Origin: Planctomycetaceae bacterium
Lineage (GTDB): Bacteria; Planctomycetota; Planctomycetia; Pirellulales; Pirellulaceae
DNA length: 12,322 nt
NCBI GenBank assembly: GCA_005773145.1
Contig: SXHS01000093.1
Location: 1 to 12,322, forward strand
Direction of reading: 5' to 3'
A program made the translations under genes and the position numbers. Shown here in pieces: positions 1-6,823 of the stretch. Below the pieces are notes generated by a model. It ran no database searches. It was given only the letters and a program-made list of their open reading frames with translations, and was not told the DNA's origin. Position 1 is the first letter of the stretch. Each line of letters opens with the position of its first letter.

Positions 1-1688
1 ACCGACTTGCCACGCCCGAGGAAACTCGGCGGATGCACCTCCCACACACCGAGAAAACTCAGCGCCATGGCGAATATTAACACAATCATCGCCACTTTGA
101 ATCTCATGTCGGAAAACTGCGCACCCCAGCCGAGATTTGAGACCACGGCCAAGGTTGCCAACACCATGAAGACACACAGCATGCCCAGTGCATAGAACCC
201 ATTCAGCCAAAATATTTGTCGCGAACTAGCCTTGGCCTGTTCAACAAACGACAGAATCTTCAGCCCGACCACCGGGAGCACACATGGCATCAAATTCAGT
301 AAAGCTCCGCCGAGCACACCGATTATCATCTTGGTCAGCAGCACGATTGGATCAATGGCGGACAGCGTACCCCGCTGGATCCCGCCGGAATGCTGTGTCC
401 CACCGGATGACAACCGAGCCCACTGAGCCGCGTCGTCGTAGGTACTGTGCGAAAATCGCAAATCGGTCGGCGTGGCTCCTGGTGTGGCAGCTACAGGAAC
501 CGATACGGTAAAGGCAACCCCCTTGGGACTGTCACACGTTTGCTTCGTACACGTTTGGAATCCGATGCGGCCTTGCAAGGTCTGCATTCCTGCGGCCGCC
601 GATGCCGGCACCGCTATGTCAACCTCCCAACTCGCCGACCGCTCGTAATAGCTCAAAACGGGCTGCTCATCCAAGCCCGTTTCTTCGCGTATCACCGTTT
701 GCTGCGGACGCATTGCCTTTACCGTCCAACCGACCGGCAACTGCCATCCGAAAATCGTCGGACTCGCCATGGGGGTCTGATCGGGCTTCAGGACCTCCCC
801 TTCAGCGTAGATGTGCCAGTTGGGTTCCAAATCGGCGAACAGGACCACCGTCATCGTGGCCCCCGGGTACACCGGCGTGGCGGAGACCAGCCCACGCCAG
901 CGGACATGCGAGCTCGCCATCTGGCTGCCGCTCTCCGTCGAACCGTGATCACCGCCGGCATCGTCAGTCCTAGGATTGCCGCCAGCCGATTCGGCGACAT
1001 CCGTGGTAGCGGTCGATGTCTCCTGCACACCCGCGAAGCGTGCGGTAAATGTAGGCTTCAACGACGACAGCGGAATGCACGCCCCTTCGTCCTGGCAGAT
1101 TTGTCCGTCGAGTGAGCCGGTGATCGAGACCTGTTGGGGATCGACCGATCCGTCAAAACGTAGGGGGGCCGACCACGTCACGCGTCCGGCATGTTCCTCC
1201 ACGGGAACCTTAAAGAACTCGAGCCGGCGAACGGTCGGCGGGGCATCTGGCTGAAAAGGCCCGGCGACTTCCACACCGGCGATCGGGTTTAGCTTAATCT
1301 CCGTACGCAACGGACCGCCGGCCGCCTGGGTCAACGAGTAGATATGCCACTGTGGTTGCAACTGCGCGGTAATGCGCAACTCGCCCGTGCGGCCACTGGG
1401 ATCGGAGACAAATTCAGCCTGCAGCTGCAATTGGTCTTTCGTCCGAAGCGACCGAAGGCCTCGTTGTAATCCAAGCCCCGTGCGCGGTCCAACAGGGCTG
1501 GCCGCCGCGCGGCGCCCGGACGGGTCGTCCGTGGGAGTTGGCGATTCGTGGACATTGGGGAGTCGCACGGCCTGATCGGCATCACGGCCGACCGGATCTG
1601 CTGCCGCTGCTAGCGGCCCAAGGTAAAGGCACGCGTATGCGATCACGATACCCAGCCCAGTGCCGATGCGGTGCGTTGCAAGCAGCAT
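1..1688 (-). CDS. DsbD-type thiol:disulfide interchange protein, N-terminal part (truncated by window edge)
   Basis: I translated 562 codons from ATG 1688 without a stop; the frame runs off the left edge. Residues 1-30 are a signal peptide (hydrophobic core about 11-28, LAAAA before Asp31). Two related periplasmic domains follow: WHIY at 114-117 with Cys198/Cys204, and WHIY at 291-294 with Cys380/Cys385. From about 446 a membrane domain begins with the DsbD signature NLMPCVLPVVGLKILSF (Cys469), then further hydrophobic helices. Proteins of this family carry electrons from cytoplasmic thioredoxin across the inner membrane to periplasmic thiol proteins. A C-terminal thioredoxin domain is usual but would lie outside the window. 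The start is supported by GAGGA 7 bases upstream and by a promoter further up. Membership of the DsbD/ScsB superfamily is firm; the periplasmic partner is unknown. Confidence 0.9.
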   Translation of the reverse strand, partial: MLLATHRIGTGLGIVIAYACLYLGPLAAAADPVGRDADQAVRLPNVHESPTPTDDPSGRRAAASPVGPRTGLGLQRGLRSLRTKDQLQLQAEFVSDPSGRTGELRITAQLQPQWHIYSLTQAAGGPLRTEIKLNPIAGVEVAGPFQPDAPPTVRRLEFFKVPVEEHAGRVTWSAPLRFDGSVDPQQVSITGSLDGQICQDEGACIPLSSLKPTFTARFAGVQETSTATTDVAESAGGNPRTDDAGGDHGSTESGSQMASSHVRWRGLVSATPVYPGATMTVVLFADLEPNWHIYAEGEVLKPDQTPMASPTIFGWQLPVGWTVKAMRPQQTVIREETGLDEQPVLSYYERSASWEVDIAVPASAAAGMQTLQGRIGFQTCTKQTCDSPKGVAFTVSVPVAATPGATPTDLRFSHSTYDDAAQWARLSSGGTQHSGGIQRGTLSAIDPIVLLTKMIIGVLGGALLNLMPCVLPVVGLKILSFVEQAKASSRQIFWLNGFYALGMLCVFMVLATLAVVSNLGWGAQFSDMRFKVAMIVLIFAMALSFLGVWEVHPPSFLGRGKS

Positions 1689-1728
1689 GCCCGATTCCTC
1701 GAAAAATTCTGACAGTTCCGCCAACCAT

Positions 1729-1758
1729 ATTGTATCGGTTCGCGACAAACAGGGTCAA
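1729..1758 (-). promoter_or_regulatory. Sigma70-like promoter for the dsbD-type gene
   Basis: On the minus strand a -35 box TTGACC (1758-1753) and a -10 box TACAAT (1734-1729) are separated by 18 bases. Each box matches the E. coli consensus at 5 of 6 positions. Transcription would start near 1722, giving a leader of about 35 bases before ATG 1688, with GAGGA at 1700-1696 as ribosome binding site. Planctomycete promoters are not well calibrated, so this is a consensus match, not a mapped site. Confidence 0.55.
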
Positions 1759-1825
1759 CAGCGTGTTCCCCCAGGCCCGAAGTGAAGGATCATGCCATGG
1801 CTCGTGCCCGGGCTCACGGCCGCAT

Positions 1826-1938
1826 CGTTTACCGCCCAGCCGAAGTCGCCGGCGGCAATAAATAGTGGCATAGGCATCTTGCCTGTGGTCTTTGCCAATC
1901 GTGCAGAGCCGCCGGCGCCTTTGGCTGGGCGGTAAACG
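1826..1938. repeat. Large imperfect inverted repeat with nested palindrome
   Basis: The left arm (1826-1856) and right arm (1908-1938) are 31 bases each and reverse-complementary at 29 positions (my alignment). The 51-base spacer holds a smaller palindrome, AGGCA TCT TGCCT (1872-1884). An alternative hairpin overlaps the right arm: TTGGCTGGG (1921-1929) can pair with CCCAAGCCAA (1940-1949) with one bulged base. The element starts about 37 bases past the stop codon of the alcohol dehydrogenase gene and ends about 70 bases before the dsbD promoter. No T-tract follows on either strand, so a classical intrinsic terminator is not supported. It looks like a REP/BIME-like or MITE-like element, possibly acting at RNA 3' ends. 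Confidence 0.75.
1864..1892 (+). repeat. Dispersed repeat, copy 1 (inside the inverted repeat spacer)
   Basis: These 29 bases match positions 8586-8558 read on the minus strand at 25 of 29 positions; the core GGCATCTTGCC is identical. Both copies lie between genes. The copy here keeps more of the palindrome around GGCATCTTGCC. Two copies in 12 kb suggest a genome-wide family. Confidence 0.65.
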
Positions 1939-1974
1939 ACCCAAGCCAACGCGCCACTGATCGAAAGTGGACGG

Positions 1975-3255
1975 CTACCAAATCGTAAGGGACTGCTCGA
2001 ACAGTCGCGCCAGGTCTTGCTCATCGGCCACACGCGGCGAGAGTTTGGTCACGCGCTGTTGCAAGCTGGCCCCTTTGGCCAACGCGGGACAATCGGCCGC
2101 CGAAAAGCCCACCGCCGAGATGCCATTGGGAACCGCTAGCTGACGCATGTAATCGATCAGTTGCTGGGCCAGCAACTCGCCAGCCTGTTCGTCCTTGGCA
2201 TCGGTGATATCGGCCCCCAAAAGAGACGCCGCTCGCAAGTGCCGGTCTGGGCAGGCACTCGCCGTAAATCGAAAGACGGCTGGCGCCGACAGGATGACGG
2301 AAACCCCATGCGGCACCATGGCGTGATCGGCCGGGTACCCGGGGGCCGTGTAACCACGAACCATGCTGCTAATCGGATAGGACATGCCGTGGCACAAATG
2401 GCAGCCGGCATTACCGAAGCCCATCCCGGCAAACGAACTGGCCAGCAGCATGTTCCAACGTGCTTCATCATCCTGAGTGTCACGCACCGCGCGCAATAGA
2501 TAACGTGACACCAACACCATGGCCCGTTCCGACCAGACGTCGCTAACTGGGTTATTGCCTTGATAGGCGGGACGTGTCGCCGGTCGATCGGGGCGCGGTC
2601 GTTGATCGAAACGAATCGCGGTATAGGACTCGACGGCGTGGCACAGCACATCGAGTCCCGCGGAAGCGGCCACCTCAGCGGGCTGCGTGCGAGTGTTCTC
2701 GGGATCAACAAGTCCCAAGGTGGGCTTCAAGCGGCGATGGGCAATTCCCGTCTTCGCATGTTGCTCTGTGTAATCAAAAATGGCCACTCCGGTCGTTTCA
2801 CTCCCCGTGCCGGCGGTGGTCGGAATGGCGATCAACGGTTTGAGTGGTCCTGGCACGGGCTGACCTTCACCAACAGGCGCATTGACATACGTCAGAAATT
2901 CCGCCGGGTACGTGGTGTACAAATTGGCCACCTTCGCCGTATCGATGGCCGAGCCGCCACCAACCGCCACATAGCCATCGAATTTCCCACTTTTCGCGGC
3001 AGCAATCGCATCATGAAACGATTGATGGCTGGGCTCGACGCGGACGCGGTCAAAGACATCGAAGTCGATGTGGTTTTTTCGCAAAGAAGCCAGCACGCGT
3101 TCAACGGGTGCCAGAGTTCGAACGCGTGGATCGGTCACAACCATCACGCGTCGTAACCCCAACTCCTGGCAATCCATGCCGACTTCATCAGTCACCCCCG
3201 CGCCGAAGCGCAGGTTGGATGTCGCCATTTCAAAGGCACTATCGAGATCGGACAT
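1975..3255 (-). CDS. Iron-containing alcohol dehydrogenase, hydroxyacid-oxoacid transhydrogenase (ADHFE1-like) type
   Basis: A 426-residue group III (iron-type) alcohol dehydrogenase. The N-terminal dinucleotide domain has VAVGGGSAIDTAK (96-108) and IPTTAGTGSETTG (144-156). By comparison with FucO the metal ligands are Asp202, His206, His289 and His316 (LDVLCHAVES, CHGMSYP, PHGVS). The stretches FDYTEQHAKTGIAHRRLKP, LGLVDPENT, FDQRPRP and YQGNNPVSDVWS are typical of the hydroxyacid-oxoacid transhydrogenase branch. Members of that branch oxidise 4-hydroxybutyrate-like acids while reducing 2-oxoglutarate, with bound NAD cofactor. AGGGAG lies 9 bases before ATG 3255, and only 30 bases separate it from the acetyltransferase gene upstream, so they are probably co-transcribed. 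Substrate is inferred from family resemblance; another short-chain alcohol or hydroxyacid is possible. Confidence 0.9.
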   Translation of the reverse strand: MSDLDSAFEMATSNLRFGAGVTDEVGMDCQELGLRRVMVVTDPRVRTLAPVERVLASLRKNHIDFDVFDRVRVEPSHQSFHDAIAAAKSGKFDGYVAVGGGSAIDTAKVANLYTTYPAEFLTYVNAPVGEGQPVPGPLKPLIAIPTTAGTGSETTGVAIFDYTEQHAKTGIAHRRLKPTLGLVDPENTRTQPAEVAASAGLDVLCHAVESYTAIRFDQRPRPDRPATRPAYQGNNPVSDVWSERAMVLVSRYLLRAVRDTQDDEARWNMLLASSFAGMGFGNAGCHLCHGMSYPISSMVRGYTAPGYPADHAMVPHGVSVILSAPAVFRFTASACPDRHLRAASLLGADITDAKDEQAGELLAQQLIDYMRQLAVPNGISAVGFSAADCPALAKGASLQQRVTKLSPRVADEQDLARLFEQSLTIW

Positions 3256-3285
3256 CGTGATTTGCTCCCTACGGCCCTCGTGCTG

Positions 3286-3855
3286 TCAGTGGTCGCCCAT
3301 CTCCTGCGGGTGCAGGAACAGTGCCCGTTTCTGATTGGGCAAGGCATAATCAAAACCGCAAACGCGAAAGAGATCTTCGGACGACGTGATCGCCATGAGT
3401 TCGTAGACATTCAATTCGCGGGCCCGCTCAATGCAGTAGCGGACCAAGGTACGACCGATGCCCCTGTGTTGGAATCCATCTGCCACCACGAGTCCCTGAA
3501 TCTCAGCCAGCTTGCGGGAATAGACTTCGATCGCAGCGAATCCGACGATCCGACCATCGCTCTCCGCAACGAACCCTTGTGGTATGAGCCGGGCTAATTC
3601 GTGTTCGTCGCGGGGCAACAACTGATGGTCGGACATGGCCGGTTCCATCAGGCGATGGATCTCCGCCAGATCCGCCATGCTGGCGGCACGAATCGACCAC
3701 GGTGCAGAATCGTTCACGCCATTCGTCCTAAATTGAAAACTCATCCCGGCCATCGTGGTGTCCCGGAACGCCGGGTATCGCGGGGCCCCCACAGTAGCGG
3801 TTGACTCGCATCGCGCGAAGATGACTCTTGTCGGGAGCATCCGTCTCGGGGTCAC
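3286..3855 (-). CDS. GNAT family N-acetyltransferase (ArgA C-terminal-like)
   Basis: The acetyltransferase domain runs from about residue 54 (SIRAASMADLAEIH) to 181. The acetyl-CoA loop is QHRGIG (129-134) after the strand LAEIQGLVVAD, and the end has LFRVCGFDYA. The pattern resembles the acetyltransferase domain of N-acetylglutamate synthase, but no amino-acid kinase domain is present, so the substrate is not established. The start is uncertain. GTG 3855 overlaps the stop of the gene upstream by 4 bases (GTGA), which suggests coupling. However, residues 1-34 do not look like part of the fold, and ATGs at 3840, 3753 and 3744 are alternatives; the last two would give a more usual GNAT length of about 150. 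It lies between the HD-type gene and the alcohol dehydrogenase. Confidence 0.83.
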   Translation of the reverse strand: MTPRRMLPTRVIFARCESTATVGAPRYPAFRDTTMAGMSFQFRTNGVNDSAPWSIRAASMADLAEIHRLMEPAMSDHQLLPRDEHELARLIPQGFVAESDGRIVGFAAIEVYSRKLAEIQGLVVADGFQHRGIGRTLVRYCIERARELNVYELMAITSSEDLFRVCGFDYALPNQKRALFLHPQEMGDH

Positions 3856-4967
3856 CCGTTGGTGTCGGACAATTCGCGTAGAAAATCGATGGCTTCGTCC
3901 ACGTCCGGTACCATCGCGCCCGGTCGTCGCCCCTGTCGATCACAGCGTGCCATGAGCATCAGTTGATCGTAGTCCTCGGACCGTTTTAGCCGCCGCAGAG
4001 CCCGCTGTCCTAAGAGCCCACGAAAGACCGATTCGGCATCGTCTTGATGTTGAATGAACCAAGCCGTCCGCTCGGTAACGCTTCCCGCGAGTGCCTCCAA
4101 CGCCGCGTCAATCGGGGCACCGGGATCAATTGCCTGCCCCACTTCATGCAACAAACATGCGAGCAAAAACTCTTCGTCGTAGGCGATCTCATCACGTGCC
4201 AGCTGAAACACCTGTAGGCTGTGATAGAGCAAGTCCCCCTCGGGATGCTGTTGGCGATTCTGCCGTACCTGCTCCAACGGAATCAGAAGGCCCCGATAGA
4301 GCGCGAAGCGATCGAGCGGCGCGGCGGGCAAATCGGCTGATGACTGATCTACGCCATCGTAATGCGGTACCTCCAATCGTTCGGCGAATTCGGAGAGGTT
4401 CCACCGCCGGATGCGCTTACCGGTCCGACGATTCCGCATTGTGCACCTCGCAAGGGACTGCGGGTACACATCCAATTGCCAGGGAATTCGGTCGGTGACC
4501 AGAAAGCGTGCGGTACGCCGTGTCCGAGTCGTGTCCGACGACCTATCAGAGCCGCTCACATGCAGGCGATCTGCACACACGCCCAGCGCAGTCAGCCGTT
4601 CGGCAATCGCCACCGTTCGATCGGAAAAGACCTGTAGGACGATATCTTGAGGCAGCCTCTCATCGTGAATCAAACCACGTACCAAGACGTGTGGCTGGAA
4701 ATCGGCCAGCGAACGCATGCGTTCCAGCACGAGCTCACAGCGGTCACGCACCGGTGATCCCGGACGAAACCGGTGGAATTGCCGCGCAATCCGATGCAAT
4801 TGCCGGTCCAATTGTGCATTCGTGGGCAATTCGTCGGACCGGATCAGGCCACCACGCAGGCGGCGGGCAGCCCGCAGTTTAGCCCGATAATACTCGGTCT
4901 CATGCCGCCAGAAAATCAGGCACGCCGCTTCCCAGGCAATTTGACGCTGCAACCGGAGATTGAACAT
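3852..4967 (-). CDS. HD-like domain protein with a probably degenerate nucleotidyltransferase region
   Basis: The 371-residue protein has a basic helical N-terminus (HETEYYRAKLRAARRLRGG, 22-40) and a mixed region at about 73-200. The C-terminal half begins PLEQVRQNRQQHPEGDLLYH. The HPEGDxxxH pattern is also seen in HD domains of CCA-adding enzymes. Likely metal ligands are His249, His274 and Asp343, but the usual His-Asp pair is His274-Glu275 (LLHEVGQAID). At about 95-116 the sequence VRGLIHDERLPQDIVLQVFS sits where a GS...DxD nucleotidyltransferase motif would be expected. Asp108 remains, but the second acid is Val110 and no Gly-Ser is present. Function is unknown; a nucleotide phosphohydrolase or an inactive scaffold is possible. 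An in-frame stop shortly upstream makes ATG 4967 the only reasonable start, though no clear Shine-Dalgarno sequence precedes it. Confidence 0.78.
   Translation of the reverse strand: MFNLRLQRQIAWEAACLIFWRHETEYYRAKLRAARRLRGGLIRSDELPTNAQLDRQLHRIARQFHRFRPGSPVRDRCELVLERMRSLADFQPHVLVRGLIHDERLPQDIVLQVFSDRTVAIAERLTALGVCADRLHVSGSDRSSDTTRTRRTARFLVTDRIPWQLDVYPQSLARCTMRNRRTGKRIRRWNLSEFAERLEVPHYDGVDQSSADLPAAPLDRFALYRGLLIPLEQVRQNRQQHPEGDLLYHSLQVFQLARDEIAYDEEFLLACLLHEVGQAIDPGAPIDAALEALAGSVTERTAWFIQHQDDAESVFRGLLGQRALRRLKRSEDYDQLMLMARCDRQGRRPGAMVPDVDEAIDFLRELSDTNG
3984..4005. repeat. 22-base repeat, copy inside the HD-type gene
   Basis: These 22 bases match 5046-5067 at 21 positions in the same orientation. 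Here they encode about residues 322-329 (RALRRLKR) of the HD-like protein. The second copy lies between genes and forms one arm of a palindrome. Confidence 0.5.
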
Positions 4968-5045
4968 GGGCGCAAGGGAGCTGATCTGCTGAGGAACTCA
5001 TTTCAGATGCGAGACCGCGATGTGATATGTGTGCTCCTATCTCCA

Positions 5046-5074
5046 TTTTAGCCGCCGCAGGGCCCGCCGGCTAG
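5046..5074. repeat. Imperfect palindrome and 22-base repeat, intergenic copy
   Basis: AGCCGCCG (5050-5057) and CGCCGGCT (5065-5072) pair at 7 of 8 positions around a short GC-rich loop. The 22 bases from 5046 recur at 3984-4005 with one change. The element lies in the 141-base gap between the CPBP protease stop (5109) and the HD-type gene start (4967). On the minus strand it could form a hairpin after the protease message, but no T-tract follows, so terminator function is only a possibility. Confidence 0.5.
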
Positions 5075-5108
5075 CTGTAAACCGCGAGCGATCGTGGTCC
5101 GCCTACGA

Positions 5109-6140
5109 TTACTTCAGCCAAAGGGCCGCCAAACTGGCCCCGTTGATCAGTACGTGCACATAGATACACGGGAGGATGCGCCGCGTCCGCTGATAGAGAT
5201 AGCCGAGCCCCAAAGCCAGCAGGAATAGCGGGATTGGGTCGGGCCCATGGCCGAGATGGGCCACTGCGAACAGTCCGGAACTACCCACAATCGGCCACCA
5301 GGCCGGCCGGACCCTCGCGCCCGGATCGGCGGACAGGGGGCCCCCGCGGTCCACCTCCCCCGCCGTGACCGGTAGTGGACGATCCGTGTCCGTGGCCGTG
5401 CGTGCGGGCCCAAGCCACAGCCAAGTCCAGACTTGGTCGGGTGCGGGCAGGGCGGGGTCCCCCAACCGCCGCAGAGCTGCGACGTTTTCGAACCAACCTT
5501 GCAAGAAGACTCGGAAGAGATACTCTTCGACCACGGGTGCCACGATCACTGCCGCGAAGCCCAGGAGGCCGAAGGATCGAAGACTCGCATCGTGCCCCAG
5601 TACCTCAATCACGGGATGTTCGGAAGGCAGCCACCAGGTTACCAACAGCCACTGCAGTAGAAATACGGGTACGATCAACATGGCGAACGCCAACAGTCCA
5701 TGAACCAGATCCATCAGGAACGGCTGGCGACCAGCACGTAATCCGTCCCCCATTGGCGTAAGGCCGACGTCCGCGGCGGTCGTGCCGAGATTCCGCTCAA
5801 GCAACCAAAGCGCGAGACACAATCCCAATAGGTTCACCAGCGCGAACCATGCGATCATCGCTGCGGACGGGGACGAAGCGGCGTCGGCGGCCATCTCCTC
5901 GAGCGTCAGACCGTGCGACCGATACCACAGCAGGCTGGCGATGACCTGCAGGAGAAACCACAGCAAGACCATCCATAACAAATCTACTAAACCCCACGGG
6001 GCGAGGCGCGGCCGTGTGTAGTCGAGAATCGGCTGGCCTCGCAAAACACGAATGCCGGCGGCCCACCACCCCAGGACGCAGGCTATCCAAACGAGAACTT
6101 GCAGCCCCTCGGTCAGGTACATCGTCCAGTTGATAGCCAT
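5109..6140 (-). CDS. CPBP family intramembrane glutamic endopeptidase (CAAX-like protease)
   Basis: Read from the TTG at 6146 the frame has 345 residues; the better start is ATG 6140 (residue 3), because GGAAAG ends 6 bases before it. In 345-residue numbering, motif 1 is EEYLFR (Glu207, Glu208, Arg212), motif 2 is FAVAHLGHG (His297) and motif 3 is HVLIN (His331, Asn335). These are the catalytic residues of the Rce1-like CPBP proteases. About eight hydrophobic segments are visible, near 15-35, 52-75, 97-117, 150-172, 191-206, 284-298, 303-318 and 325-343, so it is an inner-membrane protein. Residues 225-282 between motifs 1 and 2 form a long hydrophilic stretch rich in Pro, Asp and Arg. The gene follows pgsA by 58 bases and probably shares its transcript. 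The substrate is unknown. Confidence 0.92.
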   Translation of the reverse strand: MAINWTMYLTEGLQVLVWIACVLGWWAAGIRVLRGQPILDYTRPRLAPWGLVDLLWMVLLWFLLQVIASLLWYRSHGLTLEEMAADAASSPSAAMIAWFALVNLLGLCLALWLLERNLGTTAADVGLTPMGDGLRAGRQPFLMDLVHGLLAFAMLIVPVFLLQWLLVTWWLPSEHPVIEVLGHDASLRSFGLLGFAAVIVAPVVEEYLFRVFLQGWFENVAALRRLGDPALPAPDQVWTWLWLGPARTATDTDRPLPVTAGEVDRGGPLSADPGARVRPAWWPIVGSSGLFAVAHLGHGPDPIPLFLLALGLGYLYQRTRRILPCIYVHVLINGASLAALWLK

Positions 6141-6198
6141 TAACAACTTTCCATGTTCACATCAGGTCCAGACAACGGCGAGCCACGCATCCTGCCGT

Positions 6199-6777
6199 CT
6201 ATTTGCGCAACAGTCGGATGGCTGCCAGAACATAGATTGCGCCGGAATACACGGTAATCGCCAATGTGGCCCAGACCAACGTGCGCACGGAGGGGACCAG
6301 CCAAGCCGGGGAACTTGCCGTCGACGACAGCGACTGGCACAGCCAAATACTTCCTAGCGCGGCTGCACATTGCAGCACCATCTTGACCTTACCCGGCATG
6401 TTCGCTGAGAAATCGTGTCCTTGCTCTTCCAGATAAGAGCGCAGTACGGTCACCAGCATCTCGCGACCGACGATGACCACGACCATCCACGGTAGAATTT
6501 CTGACCCAGGGCGCGCCGCGAGAAAAATATAGGTTCCGGCGATCAAGATCTTGTCGGCAAAGGGATCCATGATGCGTCCCAGTTGGGTTACTTTTTGCAG
6601 CCGACGGGCCAGATATCCATCCATCCAATCTGTGGCCGCGACCACGAGAAAGAGTGGCCAGGCACTCGCATCGCGCCGCGCATGGAGCACGACGAACAGG
6701 ATCAGGGACAAGAACAACCGCAACAGGGTAATGAGGTTTGGCAGGTTCCACATGCGAGTCGCCGCTGGAAAATCCAT
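6199..6777 (-). CDS. pgsA: CDP-diacylglycerol--glycerol-3-phosphate 3-phosphatidyltransferase
   Basis: The enzyme transfers a phosphatidyl group from CDP-diacylglycerol to glycerol 3-phosphate, the committed step to phosphatidylglycerol and cardiolipin at the inner membrane. The CDP-alcohol phosphotransferase signature is complete: Asp50, Asp53-Gly54, Ala57-Arg58, Gly67, Asp71 and Asp75 (DWMDGYLARR followed by GRIMDPFADK). NLPNLITLLRLFLS at 11-24 is the typical PgsA start. Hydrophobic segments lie near 17-31, 39-48, 77-90, 95-107, 133-147 and 166-188. The length of 192 is normal for PgsA. ATG 6777 is used here, but ATG at residue 9 (MWNLPN) is also possible because neither has a strong Shine-Dalgarno sequence. 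Its place directly after rimO suggests one operon. Confidence 0.93.
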   Translation of the reverse strand: MDFPAATRMWNLPNLITLLRLFLSLILFVVLHARRDASAWPLFLVVAATDWMDGYLARRLQKVTQLGRIMDPFADKILIAGTYIFLAARPGSEILPWMVVVIVGREMLVTVLRSYLEEQGHDFSANMPGKVKMVLQCAAALGSIWLCQSLSSTASSPAWLVPSVRTLVWATLAITVYSGAIYVLAAIRLLRK

Positions 6778-6823
6778 TCACATCGAAATTGAGAACCACA
6801 CCGCAGATTGCGACAGCCGGGGA

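Noticed and set aside
447..1115. 222-codon open frame on the plus strand
   Set aside because: It lies antisense to the DsbD-type gene, which shows clear motifs. Its Arg/His-rich translation has no domain character, and long antisense frames are common in GC-rich genes.
1826..1949. Intrinsic terminator for the alcohol dehydrogenase transcript
   Set aside because: The stems are strong, but no run of T follows on the minus strand, so only an inverted repeat is claimed.
1582..2033. Short minus-strand open frames across the gap between alcohol dehydrogenase and dsbD
   Set aside because: They run through the inverted repeat and the dispersed repeat and into the ends of both genes; the codons reflect repeat sequence.
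2560..3156. 198-codon open frame on the plus strand, and a 184-codon minus-strand frame at 2157-2711
   Set aside because: Both overlap the alcohol dehydrogenase, whose family motifs run through the whole segment; neither translation resembles a protein family.
5045..5081. Promoter for the HD-type gene (TTTACA and TAAAAT on the minus strand)
   Set aside because: The boxes are 25 bases apart, too far for a sigma70 promoter, and the palindrome explains the spacer.
6141..6146. TTG start at 6146 for the CPBP protease
   Set aside because: ATG 6140 is two codons further in and has GGAAAG at good distance, so it is the likelier start.
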